50,838 nucleotides of DNA, taken from NCBI RefSeq assembly GCF_001553785.1, contig NZ_LOJP01000001.1:3219510-3270347 (forward strand), read 5' to 3'. The stretch is from Actinoplanes sp. TFC3. Its GTDB lineage: Bacteria > Actinomycetota > Actinomycetes > Mycobacteriales > Micromonosporaceae. Positions within the stretch are counted from its first letter, which is position 1, and each line of letters opens with the position of its first letter. The position numbers were made by a program, and so were the translations under genes. The notes beneath the pieces are model-generated. The model was not told where the DNA came from, did no database searches, and was given only the letters and a program-made list of their open reading frames with translations. Positions 32,307 through 39,982 of the stretch are shown here, piece after piece.

Positions 32307-32444
32307 GCGACCGCAGGTGCCCGACGCCCCGAACCCAAAACCCCGAAGTGACCCGCACAGCAACCCCGAGAGCAAATCGTGACCCCAGGGGTACGGTCCC
32401 CGCTCCCTCGATCACCCTGCGTAAACACGAGCCCCGCGCACTTC

Positions 32445-33815
32445 CTACTGTGCGGGCGACGACACTCCGGAGGTGTAGGCGAGGATGCCCAGCGAACCGG
32501 TGTCGAGCCGTCCGTCGGCCTGCAGCAGGAAGCGCCACCGGTCCTGGCTCGTGTGGCCCAGCACGACGACTGCCCACGCGGCGTCGTCGCGGGTCACCAG
32601 GGCTCGTACCCTTTCGAGGTCATGCTCCGCAGGCGGCGCGGCCAGCATGACAACGCCGACGCCCGCCGGGTCGGTTCCGGCGGCCGCGAGCGCCTCGTCA
32701 ACCGTCTCCAGGGACTTGACGTGGGCTCCCGGCGCGACGACGGTGCTCAGGCCGCCGGCGATGACCCGGACCTCCTCCGACCAGGGGCTGGTGGTGAGTT
32801 CCAGCGCCCAGGACGCGGCGAGGGACCGGCCTGCCGCCGGGTCGCCTTGGACGGCGATGATGCCCGGGGCCTGCCCGATGTCGACCAGCTCGCGGGTGCC
32901 GTACAAGCTGCCCAAGGTGACCAGCCGCGGACAGGGCGCCGCAACGCCGGGGTCCGCGGGCAGCGCCTGCAAGTCGCGCAGCGAGGCAACCCACAGCCGG
33001 CCTTCGTCCTGCGCCTCCCACGGCTCCGGCACCTCATTGCCGGGCGTCACCAGGCGTAGTTTGATGCGCGCCTCGTCCACCGAGATGCCATAGATCGGCG
33101 GTGCAGCCTCGGCGCTCGAAGTGACGAGCACGCGCAGCGCCCGGTCGATGGTCCAGGAAGCTGCCGTGTCGAACAGATGCGCGGGCGGCCCGGTGCGCTG
33201 CCGAGGGATGAGCCCGGTTGCGCTGACCGGAGTGGCTCGCCGACGCCGGGTCAGTACCACCGCCGCAACGATGCCCGCGATGACCACCAGCCCGGCTACG
33301 CCCAGAAGAACGGGCACGAGCGGGGATCCGCCGGCATCCTTGGCCGCCTGATCCTCACCGGATGCCGTGCCGGTGGAGGGGCCGGCGCCGGGTACGCCTG
33401 CGCTGGCGGCGACCGGGGGGACGGCGGTGGGCAGCGGGCCGGCCTCGACTCCGTCGCCGGAGGCATCGCTGGGTAGTTGCAGAATCCAGCCCGCTTCGAT
33501 CTCGTCCGGCACGGTCAACGCCGCACCGTCGGGCTGCACCCGCCCCTTGTTCAGCGTGAAGATCTCGGTCAGCCGGTCGCCGTTGCCCAGGAAGCGCTCG
33601 GCGATCTCGTACAGGAACTCGGGCTCGCCCTGGTAGTTGTCACGCACCCGGTACCACTTCACCGGGTCGCCGGGGGCTTGACGCACCGGGACGGCACCGG
33701 CCGGGGCGCCAGGGAACATCGCTGACGGCGGTGAGGCTGCGGCCGGTGCCGCGAGGCCAGTCACGAGTCCGGCGGCGGCCAGAAGCAACGCCGCGAGGAC
33801 GGTACGCACGCGCAT
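32445..33815 (-). CDS. Exported, membrane-anchored LysM-like protein
   Basis: A 456-residue protein. Residues 1-28 are a signal peptide (TVLAALLLAAAGLVTGLAA, cleavage near PAAAS). A LysM-like segment follows (WYRVRDNYQGEPEFLYEIAERFLG, then LTEIFTLNKGRVQPDG), then a proline/alanine linker and one membrane segment (LVPVLLGVAGLVVIAGIVAA, about 172-195), followed by a basic RRRR stop-transfer. The C-terminal 240 residues are intracellular, with PGIIAVQGDPAAGRSLAASWALEL resembling a degenerate ATPase fold. It may link the cell wall with a cytoplasmic process. The ATG at 33815 is preceded by TAAGGT at seven bases. A much longer frame upstream runs antisense to the glycosyltransferase gene and is not used. 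Confidence 0.8.
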   Translation of the reverse strand: MRVRTVLAALLLAAAGLVTGLAAPAAASPPSAMFPGAPAGAVPVRQAPGDPVKWYRVRDNYQGEPEFLYEIAERFLGNGDRLTEIFTLNKGRVQPDGAALTVPDEIEAGWILQLPSDASGDGVEAGPLPTAVPPVAASAGVPGAGPSTGTASGEDQAAKDAGGSPLVPVLLGVAGLVVIAGIVAAVVLTRRRRATPVSATGLIPRQRTGPPAHLFDTAASWTIDRALRVLVTSSAEAAPPIYGISVDEARIKLRLVTPGNEVPEPWEAQDEGRLWVASLRDLQALPADPGVAAPCPRLVTLGSLYGTRELVDIGQAPGIIAVQGDPAAGRSLAASWALELTTSPWSEEVRVIAGGLSTVVAPGAHVKSLETVDEALAAAGTDPAGVGVVMLAAPPAEHDLERVRALVTRDDAAWAVVVLGHTSQDRWRFLLQADGRLDTGSLGILAYTSGVSSPAQ

Positions 33816-33822
33816 GCGAGAG

Positions 33823-33828
33823 ACCTTA
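33823..33828 (-). promoter_or_regulatory. -10 box of the LysM-like gene
   Basis: TAAGGT, seven bases, then the ATG at 33815. The divergent glycosyltransferase promoter lies 60 bases away. Confidence 0.6.
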
Positions 33829-33890
33829 CATTTATTGACCCGCATCACGTGCCGCCGTCTTCCGTTCAGCAGCGGGTCGCCGGCGCTGCC

Positions 33891-33896
33891 TAGCGT
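33891..33896 (+). promoter_or_regulatory. -10 box of the glycosyltransferase operon
   Basis: TAGCGT, nine bases, then the ATG at 33906. Transcription would start one to three bases before the start codon. Confidence 0.5.
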
Positions 33897-33905
33897 TGCC
33901 GCGTC

Positions 33906-34838
33906 ATGGACACCCCTGCCGAGGTGAGCGTGGTCATCCCGACCCGCAACCGTCCCGAGCTGCTGACCCGCGCCGTTCGCAGCGTGCTGGCTCAGAACAT
34001 GCCGGACTTCGAGGTGGTCGTCGTGATCGACGGTCCCGACGATGTCACGTCGAAGGCACTGGCCGAGATCGGGGATCCGCGGGTACGAACGGTGCCCCTG
34101 GACCGCAAGGGCGGCGCCCCGAACGCCCGTAACCAAGGCGTGCGCGCCGCCCGCGCACCGTGGACGGCCCTGTTGGACGATGACGACGAATGGCTGCCTC
34201 ACAAGCTTGCCGTGCAGCTGTCTCTGGCCCTGCACGCCGGAGCTCCCCGGCCGATCGTGGCGAGCCGGCTGTTCAACCGCACGCCGCGGGCCGAGTTCGT
34301 CATGCCTCGCCGGCTGCCCGCCGGCGGTGAGCATCTGAGCGAATACTGCACCGTGCGCAAGGGGCTGTTCCACGGCGAAGGCTTCATCCAGACGTCGACG
34401 ATCATGGCGCCCACCGACCTGCTGCGTGAAGTGCCGTTCACCGTGGGGTTGCGCCGCCAGCAGGAGCTGGACTGGGCGCTGCGAGCCATCCGCGCCGCCG
34501 GAACCGCTCTGCTCATGGCCGACGAGCCGCTCGTCGTGTGGCACCAGGACGAGGACCGGGAGCGGATCAGCCTGCAGATGCCGTACGAGTCGCAGATGGC
34601 CTGGCTGCGGCGCAACCGCGAGCTGTTCACCCCGCGCGCCTACGCGGCCTTCACCTTGAGCGTGATGAGTTCGATGGCAGCCCCGACCCGCAAGCTCGCG
34701 GTTTTCCGGGAACTGCTCGCCGAGGCGAGGGGCCACGGTCGTCCCAGCGCCGTCGATTACCTCACCCATCTGCAGATCTGGGCCCTGCCCCCACGGGTAC
34801 GGCATGTGCTGCGCGACAGGATCCTGGGACGCGGATGA
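33906..34838 (+). CDS. Family 2 glycosyltransferase
   Basis: A 310-residue GT-A enzyme. The N-terminal VSVVIPTRNRPELLTRAVRS binds the nucleotide sugar, and the metal-binding DxD region is APWTALLDDDDEW. There is no membrane segment, and the C terminus is helical. It transfers a sugar to a surface polysaccharide, glycolipid or protein acceptor; donor and acceptor cannot be told. The stop overlaps the start of the downstream GT4 gene (ATGA), so the two are translated together. Confidence 0.92.
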   Translation: MDTPAEVSVVIPTRNRPELLTRAVRSVLAQNMPDFEVVVVIDGPDDVTSKALAEIGDPRVRTVPLDRKGGAPNARNQGVRAARAPWTALLDDDDEWLPHKLAVQLSLALHAGAPRPIVASRLFNRTPRAEFVMPRRLPAGGEHLSEYCTVRKGLFHGEGFIQTSTIMAPTDLLREVPFTVGLRRQQELDWALRAIRAAGTALLMADEPLVVWHQDEDRERISLQMPYESQMAWLRRNRELFTPRAYAAFTLSVMSSMAAPTRKLAVFRELLAEARGHGRPSAVDYLTHLQIWALPPRVRHVLRDRILGRG

Positions 34839-35938
34839 ACCGGGTCGTTGTGTGGCGCAGCGCCATGCTGCCCGCCTCGGAGACGTTCGTGCGGGCTCAG
34901 GCCCGTGCCCTGTCACGCTGGGAGGCTCACTTCGCGGGCGCCTTCCGGGTCCCTTCGGTGCTCGCCGAGGACGACGACGTCATCGTGTTCCCACCCGGTT
35001 TTCTGCGGCTGCGCCTGACCGGCAGATCCCCGCGCCTGTACCGCACCATGGCGGACCTGAGGCCGGACCTCGTGCATGCCCACTTCGGTGGCGACGGCTG
35101 GCTGGTCAGCGCAACGGCGGCAGCCCTGGGGGTGCCGCTGGTTGTCACGCTGCACGGCCACGATGTGACCCGGCAGCCGTACGCCCGGGGAGCCAAGGGC
35201 CTGCGGCACCGCCGCAACCTGCGGACGGTGTTCCGCCGGGCAGCGCTGATCATCGCTGTTTCCGGTCCGGTGCGCGAGCGCGCCATCGCCCTGGGCGCGG
35301 AACCGTCAAAGGTGTGCGTGCACCACACCGGCGTTCCCGTTCCCCCGCCTGCCGTGCCCCGGTCCAAGCGCTGGGATGCGGTCTTCGTGGGCCGGCTCGT
35401 GGAGAAGAAGGGCCTCGACGACCTCATTGCCGCCCTGGCCGGGCTGAGCGACCTCACCCCCCGCGTGCTCGTCGTCGGTGACGGCCCCTTGCGGGAAAGC
35501 TTGACGGAGCAGGCCCGCACTCTGAGCGTCGATGTGACGTTCGCCGGTACGCTCGACCACGCGGCCGCCGGGCGCAGCATGGCCGAGGGCAAAGTTTTCG
35601 TGTCGCCGTCGCGCACCGCCGCCAATGGCGATGCCGAAGGGCTGCCCACGACGATCCTCGAAGCGCAGGCGCTGGGTATACCCGTGGTCTCGACACGCCA
35701 CAGTGGTATCCCGGAGGCGGTGGTGCACGGCGAGACCGGGTTGCTCGGCGCCGAAGGTGACCGCGCCGCTCTGGCTGCCCACCTGCGGGCGCTGCTAACC
35801 GAGGACGGCTTGCGCGAGCGCATGGGCAAGCAAGCGCGTGCCCATATTGAGCAGCACTTCGATGTCGCCGCCCAAACCGCGCGGCTCGAGGACCTGTACG
35901 ACAGGGTCAGCCGTTGCGCCGCAGCACCCGGCGAGTAG
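34835..35938 (+). CDS. Family 4 glycosyltransferase
   Basis: A 367-residue GT-B enzyme. The N-terminal half has LVHAHFGGDGW and VTLHGHDVTRQPY. The C-terminal donor domain has DAVFVGRLVEKKGLDDLI, VLVVGDGPL and the EX7E motif EGLPTTILEAQALGIPVVST. It is coupled to the GT2 gene and probably acts on the same glycan. The end overlaps the convergent methyltransferase-like gene by 32 bases. Confidence 0.93.
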   Translation: MNRVVVWRSAMLPASETFVRAQARALSRWEAHFAGAFRVPSVLAEDDDVIVFPPGFLRLRLTGRSPRLYRTMADLRPDLVHAHFGGDGWLVSATAAALGVPLVVTLHGHDVTRQPYARGAKGLRHRRNLRTVFRRAALIIAVSGPVRERAIALGAEPSKVCVHHTGVPVPPPAVPRSKRWDAVFVGRLVEKKGLDDLIAALAGLSDLTPRVLVVGDGPLRESLTEQARTLSVDVTFAGTLDHAAAGRSMAEGKVFVSPSRTAANGDAEGLPTTILEAQALGIPVVSTRHSGIPEAVVHGETGLLGAEGDRAALAAHLRALLTEDGLRERMGKQARAHIEQHFDVAAQTARLEDLYDRVSRCAAAPGE

Positions 35939-37268
35939 CGCGGACCCCGCCCACGAACGCCTGCCCCGCCCGCGCCGGACCCGTCCCGCTGAGCTGCTCC
36001 ACCATCTCGCGTACCTCGCGCAGATCCCGCTCACGACCGGTGAGTTCCGCCTCGAAGAAGGCAGCCTGAGCGCGTGCGTCGGCTAGCTCGCCGATCAGGC
36101 GGTCGCGCTCGGCAACCAGCTCGGCGAAGGGCAGCTCCCGCTGGCCGGGTTCGTCCTGGACCTCGACGTGCACCTCCCCCATCGCCGCAAGAATGCGCGT
36201 CAGATCCGTCGTGCCCTTGACACCCGGCCACGGATGCGGGAAGCCGGCCCGCAGCAGCCGGGAGGCCAGGTCCCGCAGGGCGAAGGCGGGATCCACGACG
36301 TCCCCGAGGGCCACGGACGTACCGTCGGAGGCTTTGATGATCTGGTTTGCCGGCACCCCGGCAGCCGGACCGCTCTGCCAGTCCGTCACCAGCTCGCGGA
36401 CGCCCGGCAGATCACGCCGGGCGGCGGCCAGTTCGATGAGGTGCTCAAGCGTCGGACCTGGCACAGCGCCATCGAGTTCGCTCACCACGTGGGGCAGCAA
36501 ATTCTCGTCCCGGGCCGCCACGATGATCCAGCCGGGGGCCAGGGCGCTGCCGGCACCGTGGCGCACACTGCTGATTGCCAGCCGCGCCGGATCCACCAGA
36601 ACCTTCCTGGCACCCGAGAACGCGCGTTCGAGGGCCGCTTCGACGGCACCGCCCTGCGCGTCCTCCCTCAGGATGAGTTCCGGTGCGACGGGATCGGGAT
36701 ACGTGCAGTAGATCCTCGTGACATCACCGGCTGCCTGGCGGAGCTGCGTCAAGGTCGCCGGCTGGGAATCTCCGGGCACCGGCACCCAATCGGCATCGCT
36801 CAGCCGCCGGGGCGGCGCCACAACGCGGTGCAGTCCGAGCGGGTTCTCGGCACCGAGAACAAGCAGTCCATCAGGCGCGAGAACGCTGTGCACCACGGCG
36901 AGCATCTCGTTCCATGTCAGCCCGTCGCTCTCAGTGGTGTCCAGGCGGCCGAGACCGTCGAGCGCGATGACGGTGTCGAAGGTTCCCTGCGCCGCAAGCT
37001 GCGCCGGACTTCCGCACAGCACCGTCAATCCGGTGCGACCGGCCAGCGTCCGGGCATCGGCTACGCCCCGCACGAGCACCGTGGTGTCATCCAAGGAGTC
37101 GAACAGCGCGGGATCGTGCGGCCCCAGCACCAAGATGCGTCCCCGGGCAGCAGCAAACACGGCAGCAAGCACGGTTCCGCGTACGGGACCGGCCCCGCGC
37201 CTGCCGTCGAGGTCGGACCAGACCTGCATCTCGCCACCGATCATCCGGGGCTGCGCTCCTGTGTTCAT
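35907..37268 (-). CDS. SAM-methyltransferase-like protein with coiled-coil tail
   Basis: A 453-residue protein. Residues 25-180 look like a Rossmann methyltransferase with a degenerate motif I (GRILVLGPHDPALFDSLDD) and a clear post-motif (LAPDGLLVLGAENPLGLHRVV). The middle is unassigned. The last 90 residues form a coiled coil (ELVAERDRLIGELADARAQ and following). This architecture occurs in glycan clusters, where such proteins may modify or organise glycosyltransferases; that is inference. The ATG overlaps the upstream gene stop (ATGA). It is convergent with the GT4 gene. Confidence 0.7.
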   Translation of the reverse strand: MNTGAQPRMIGGEMQVWSDLDGRRGAGPVRGTVLAAVFAAARGRILVLGPHDPALFDSLDDTTVLVRGVADARTLAGRTGLTVLCGSPAQLAAQGTFDTVIALDGLGRLDTTESDGLTWNEMLAVVHSVLAPDGLLVLGAENPLGLHRVVAPPRRLSDADWVPVPGDSQPATLTQLRQAAGDVTRIYCTYPDPVAPELILREDAQGGAVEAALERAFSGARKVLVDPARLAISSVRHGAGSALAPGWIIVAARDENLLPHVVSELDGAVPGPTLEHLIELAAARRDLPGVRELVTDWQSGPAAGVPANQIIKASDGTSVALGDVVDPAFALRDLASRLLRAGFPHPWPGVKGTTDLTRILAAMGEVHVEVQDEPGQRELPFAELVAERDRLIGELADARAQAAFFEAELTGRERDLREVREMVEQLSGTGPARAGQAFVGGVRATRRVLRRNG

Positions 37269-38092
37269 GCCGTTTCGACCTCCCACCGCAACAGGTGGCG
37301 AAGCTCCCCGGCCGTCGCCAGCCGGTCCGCGCCCAGCTCGTGCACCGCGATGGCTCGGGCAACTGCGGTGTCGGCCTGTTCGCCGTGCAGTTCGGCCCAC
37401 TGGCGCCGGATCCTGGCCTGCCCGCCGTGCGCCGGATCCTCGTTCTCCAGCACCATGGGGTCGCCGTAGACAGCCGGCTCGCATCCGGCGAGGATCCCGT
37501 ACCAGACGGCGCTGCTGAGCCGGTTGGACGCCACCCTGCGATGACCTCTGAGCTCGGCCAGTTGCCGGTCGAGGAAATCCGGGTCGCCCGGGCCGCGCGC
37601 ATCGCCCCGGTAGCCGTGGCAGATCACGCGGAACCCGGCGCGTTCGTATCGCCGCCGCACGCCTGGCGTCCAGTACTCCTGCCAGTACAGGCAGATCGTC
37701 ACCGGGCCGGTTTCGGTGGCCTTGATCTGGTCGATCAGGCGCGCGTGGTCACCACGGACATGCTGGCCTTCCCACCCGTGAAACGGATACCAGATGGTGC
37801 CGTTCCGCGTGGGGGCGCCGGCCCGTTCAGGCTTGAGTCGCACCAGGTACGCCCACGGCGCCCCGACGACGTAGGTCTCCCGCCGGCCGAGCGACCACGC
37901 CCGTTTGCGGGTGCGCTCGGACCACAGGAACAGGGGGACACCGGATACATACTCATGGTCGCCGGCCATGCCGTCACCGATGTTCCAGCCATGCTGCAGA
38001 TAGCCGTGGATCCGCGGCGGCGGTTCACTCGCCGATCCGCAGTAGCGCGCCAGGATGGTCGAGTGACCGTAGTAGTCGTTTGCCCGGTGCAC
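37265..38092 (-). CDS. Surface-glycan-associated protein, GT-B-like
   Basis: A 275-residue protein with no signal or membrane segment. The opening NDYYGHSTILARYCG and GYLQHGWNIGDG, then GVPLFLWSERTRKRAW, VVGAPWAYLVR and the distal RVASNRLSSAVWYGILAGCEPAVYGDPM, resemble capsule- or teichoic-acid-type GT-B enzymes related to CDP-glycerol glycerophosphotransferases: a histidine-containing N half and a nucleotide-site-like serine-rich end. The assignment is weak. The GTG at 38092 is the first possible start after an in-frame region of poor coding quality. It is coupled to the methyltransferase-like gene downstream and is part of the glycan module. Confidence 0.65.
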   Translation of the reverse strand: MHRANDYYGHSTILARYCGSASEPPPRIHGYLQHGWNIGDGMAGDHEYVSGVPLFLWSERTRKRAWSLGRRETYVVGAPWAYLVRLKPERAGAPTRNGTIWYPFHGWEGQHVRGDHARLIDQIKATETGPVTICLYWQEYWTPGVRRRYERAGFRVICHGYRGDARGPGDPDFLDRQLAELRGHRRVASNRLSSAVWYGILAGCEPAVYGDPMVLENEDPAHGGQARIRRQWAELHGEQADTAVARAIAVHELGADRLATAGELRHLLRWEVETA

Positions 38093-38102
38093 CGGGCGAT
38101 TC

Positions 38103-38264
38103 TCACCCGTTGATGATCGCCGCGGCCACCCTCGCGCGCATTGTTCCGCGAAGCGTCGCCCGCGCTTCGCCTGCCCGTAGCCCGCTCCCCGGACGCGGAC
38201 GCGGCAGCGACACCAGGATCAGCAGTGCGAACGTGAGGTACGTCAGCAGCAGGCGGCATGTCAC
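38103..38264 (-). pseudogene. Remnant of a sensor histidine kinase (N-terminal segment)
   Basis: A 53-codon frame starting at a GTG that overlaps the response-regulator stop (GTGA), the usual coupling of such pairs. CRLLLTYLTFALLILVSL is the first membrane helix of a typical OmpR-partner histidine kinase. After it the sequence degenerates and stops. No periplasmic, HAMP, histidine or ATPase part is found. It is a deletion remnant. Confidence 0.6.
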
Positions 38265-38721
38265 GCCGGGGCGACCAGGCGGAAACCGACGCCGCGCCGG
38301 TTCTCGATCCAGCCGGGGTCGCCCAGCTTGCGGCGCAGGCTCGCGACGTGGAAGTCCAGCGTCTTGCCCGGCCCGAAGAAGCTCGGCCCCCACACCTCGT
38401 CCAGGATCCGCCGGCGGTCCACCACAGCTCCCGGGTCGTCGGCGAGCAGCAGGAGCAGGTCGTATTCCTTGGGGCTCAGCGCCACCGGGAGCCGGTGCAG
38501 GCGCACGTCGCGGGTCCGGGTGTCGATCGTGAGCGGTCCGTAGGTCCGTACCGGATCGGGGGTCTGTTCCGTCGCCGCGGCGTTGGAACGGCGGGCCACT
38601 GCGCGCATTCTTGCCACCAGCTCTCGCACGCTGAACGGTTGGGGAAGGTGGTCGTCGGCGCCAAGTTCCAGGCCGGCGATCCGGTCGGCCACATCCCCCG
38701 GGCGGTCAACAACACCCTCAT
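38261..38721 (-). pseudogene. Broken OmpR/PhoB-type response regulator
   Basis: The C-terminal winged helix is complete (ALSPKEYDLLLLLADDPGAV, then LDFHVASLRRKLGD and GVGFRLVAPA). The end of the receiver is present (DVADRIAGLELGADDHLPQPFSV). VLLTARG, which should precede it, is in another frame: five Cs on the plus strand at 38695-38699 where six would join the frames. The first 75 or so residues, with the phospho-acceptor aspartate, are missing. A protein starting within the frame could still bind DNA without receiver control, but a pseudogene is more likely. Confidence 0.65.
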
Positions 38722-39172
38722 GGATCACAGTACGGATCAACAGCCCCGCTCGGTTCAGCGTCACGACGGACCTGCCGGCCCGACGACGGCGGAAGATGCG
38801 CGACTTGTTCCGGTCGCGGCGGAGGCGGTGCGGGTGGTGGTTGTCGGGTTCACCGTCGGTGACCTGATCCTGGAGATCACCGAGCCGGCCCTGCCTGTAC
38901 GCCGAACCGACGCCGGCCGAGGCGCTGCACCGACGTAAAAGTGAGAAACGGCGAGCACGATGCCCGAACCCAGGTGTGTCCGAACCAGAGGCAGGCGAGA
39001 GAAGGACGAAACAGCGCCCGGCATTGTGACAAGCAATCGAAGCGCCCCGGAAACAGATCGGGCGTAACGTAGCGTGTCCCTGAGATGACGAAAATCGGCA
39101 GGCCGCGAGGCAGGGGCGCGGAGCGGCAGGGCACGGGGATGGGGATGGGGACGGCACACGCTGGGGGCGCAG
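38722..39172. other. Intergenic region with promoter candidate and G-rich repeat
   Basis: Between the broken response regulator and the molybdenum hydroxylase genes. A TAGCGT box at 39070-39075 could drive the hydroxylase operon with a leader of about 90 bases. A 36-codon frame from the ATG at 39085 runs into the next gene and may be a leader peptide or chance. A G-rich repeat lies at 39135-39167. No other gene is supported. Confidence 0.5.
39135..39167 (+). repeat. G-run repeat upstream of the hydroxylase genes
   Basis: Two GGGGAT units and a GGGGAC unit in tandem (39135-39152), followed by a run of five Gs at 39163. Four runs of at least four Gs on the coding strand within 33 bases could form a G-quadruplex in the message, ending five bases before the GTG start. 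Confidence 0.6.
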
Positions 39173-39982
39173 GTGGATCTGCACACGGTGGCTGAGGTGG
39201 TGAGTCCCGCCCGGATTGGACAGTGGCGGCCGGGGGATGCCTGGCTGGGTGGGGGTACGGCGTTGTTCGCGGAGCCTCGGCCAGCGCTGACGCGGTTGCT
39301 GGATCTGGTTGCCGCGGGGTGGACGCCCATCACTGTGCGCGACGACGGGGTGGAGATCGCGGCTACCTGCACCATTGCCGAGCTGTTCCGCTTCGCTCAG
39401 GCACCTCAAACCCCGGCGGCGTTTCGCAACCTGGCCACCGGCTGCTGCCACGCGTTCCTTGCCAGCTTCAAGATCTGGAACGTCGCCACGGTGGGCGGCA
39501 ACCTGTGCGCCGCTCTCCCCGCCGGGCCGAGGATCACCTTGCTGGCCGCCCTGGACGGCGAGTGCCTGGTTGCCGGCCCGGACGGCAAGCGCACCGTGCC
39601 TGTCGTCAATTTCGTGACGGGCGACGGTTCCACTGTGCTGCGCGACGGGGAGCTGCTGCGCTCCGTCACCGTCCCGGCGACGGCTATGGGCGGGCCGGTT
39701 ACGTACCGTCAAGGGTCCTTGTTCACGCACGGACGTTCCGCCGCTCTGCTGGCCGGGCGCGTTACGGCTTCCGCGGGGTTTGTGCTGACCGTGACGGCCG
39801 CGACCGTGCGCCCCTACCAGCTACGATTCGACGGCCTGCCGGACGAGCGCAGCCTGACTGCTGCGCTGCACGAAGCCATTCCGGACGATGCGTGGACCGA
39901 TGATGTGCACGGGCTGCCCACGTGGCGACGACACCTCACCCTGCGGTACGCCGAGGAGATCCGGCGGCGGCTCGAGCCGTGA
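39173..39982 (+). CDS. FAD-binding subunit of a xanthine-dehydrogenase-family molybdenum hydroxylase
   Basis: A 269-residue FAD subunit (CoxM/XdhB type). [17 protein letters not shown] holds the first FAD motif, and [21 protein letters not shown] holds the TxGGN second motif. The C-terminal part is the CO-dehydrogenase flavoprotein domain. It passes electrons from the iron-sulfur centres to NAD or another acceptor. The GTG at 39173 fits the domain start; the ribosome site is poor. The stop overlaps the start of the large-subunit gene (GTGA). Confidence 0.9.
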   Translation: MDLHTVAEVVSPARIGQWRPGDAWLGGGTALFAEPRPALTRLLDLVAAGWTPITVRDDGVEIAATCTIAELFRFAQAPQTPAAFRNLATGCCHAFLASFKIWNVATVGGNLCAALPAGPRITLLAALDGECLVAGPDGKRTVPVVNFVTGDGSTVLRDGELLRSVTVPATAMGGPVTYRQGSLFTHGRSAALLAGRVTASAGFVLTVTAATVRPYQLRFDGLPDERSLTAALHEAIPDDAWTDDVHGLPTWRRHLTLRYAEEIRRRLEP

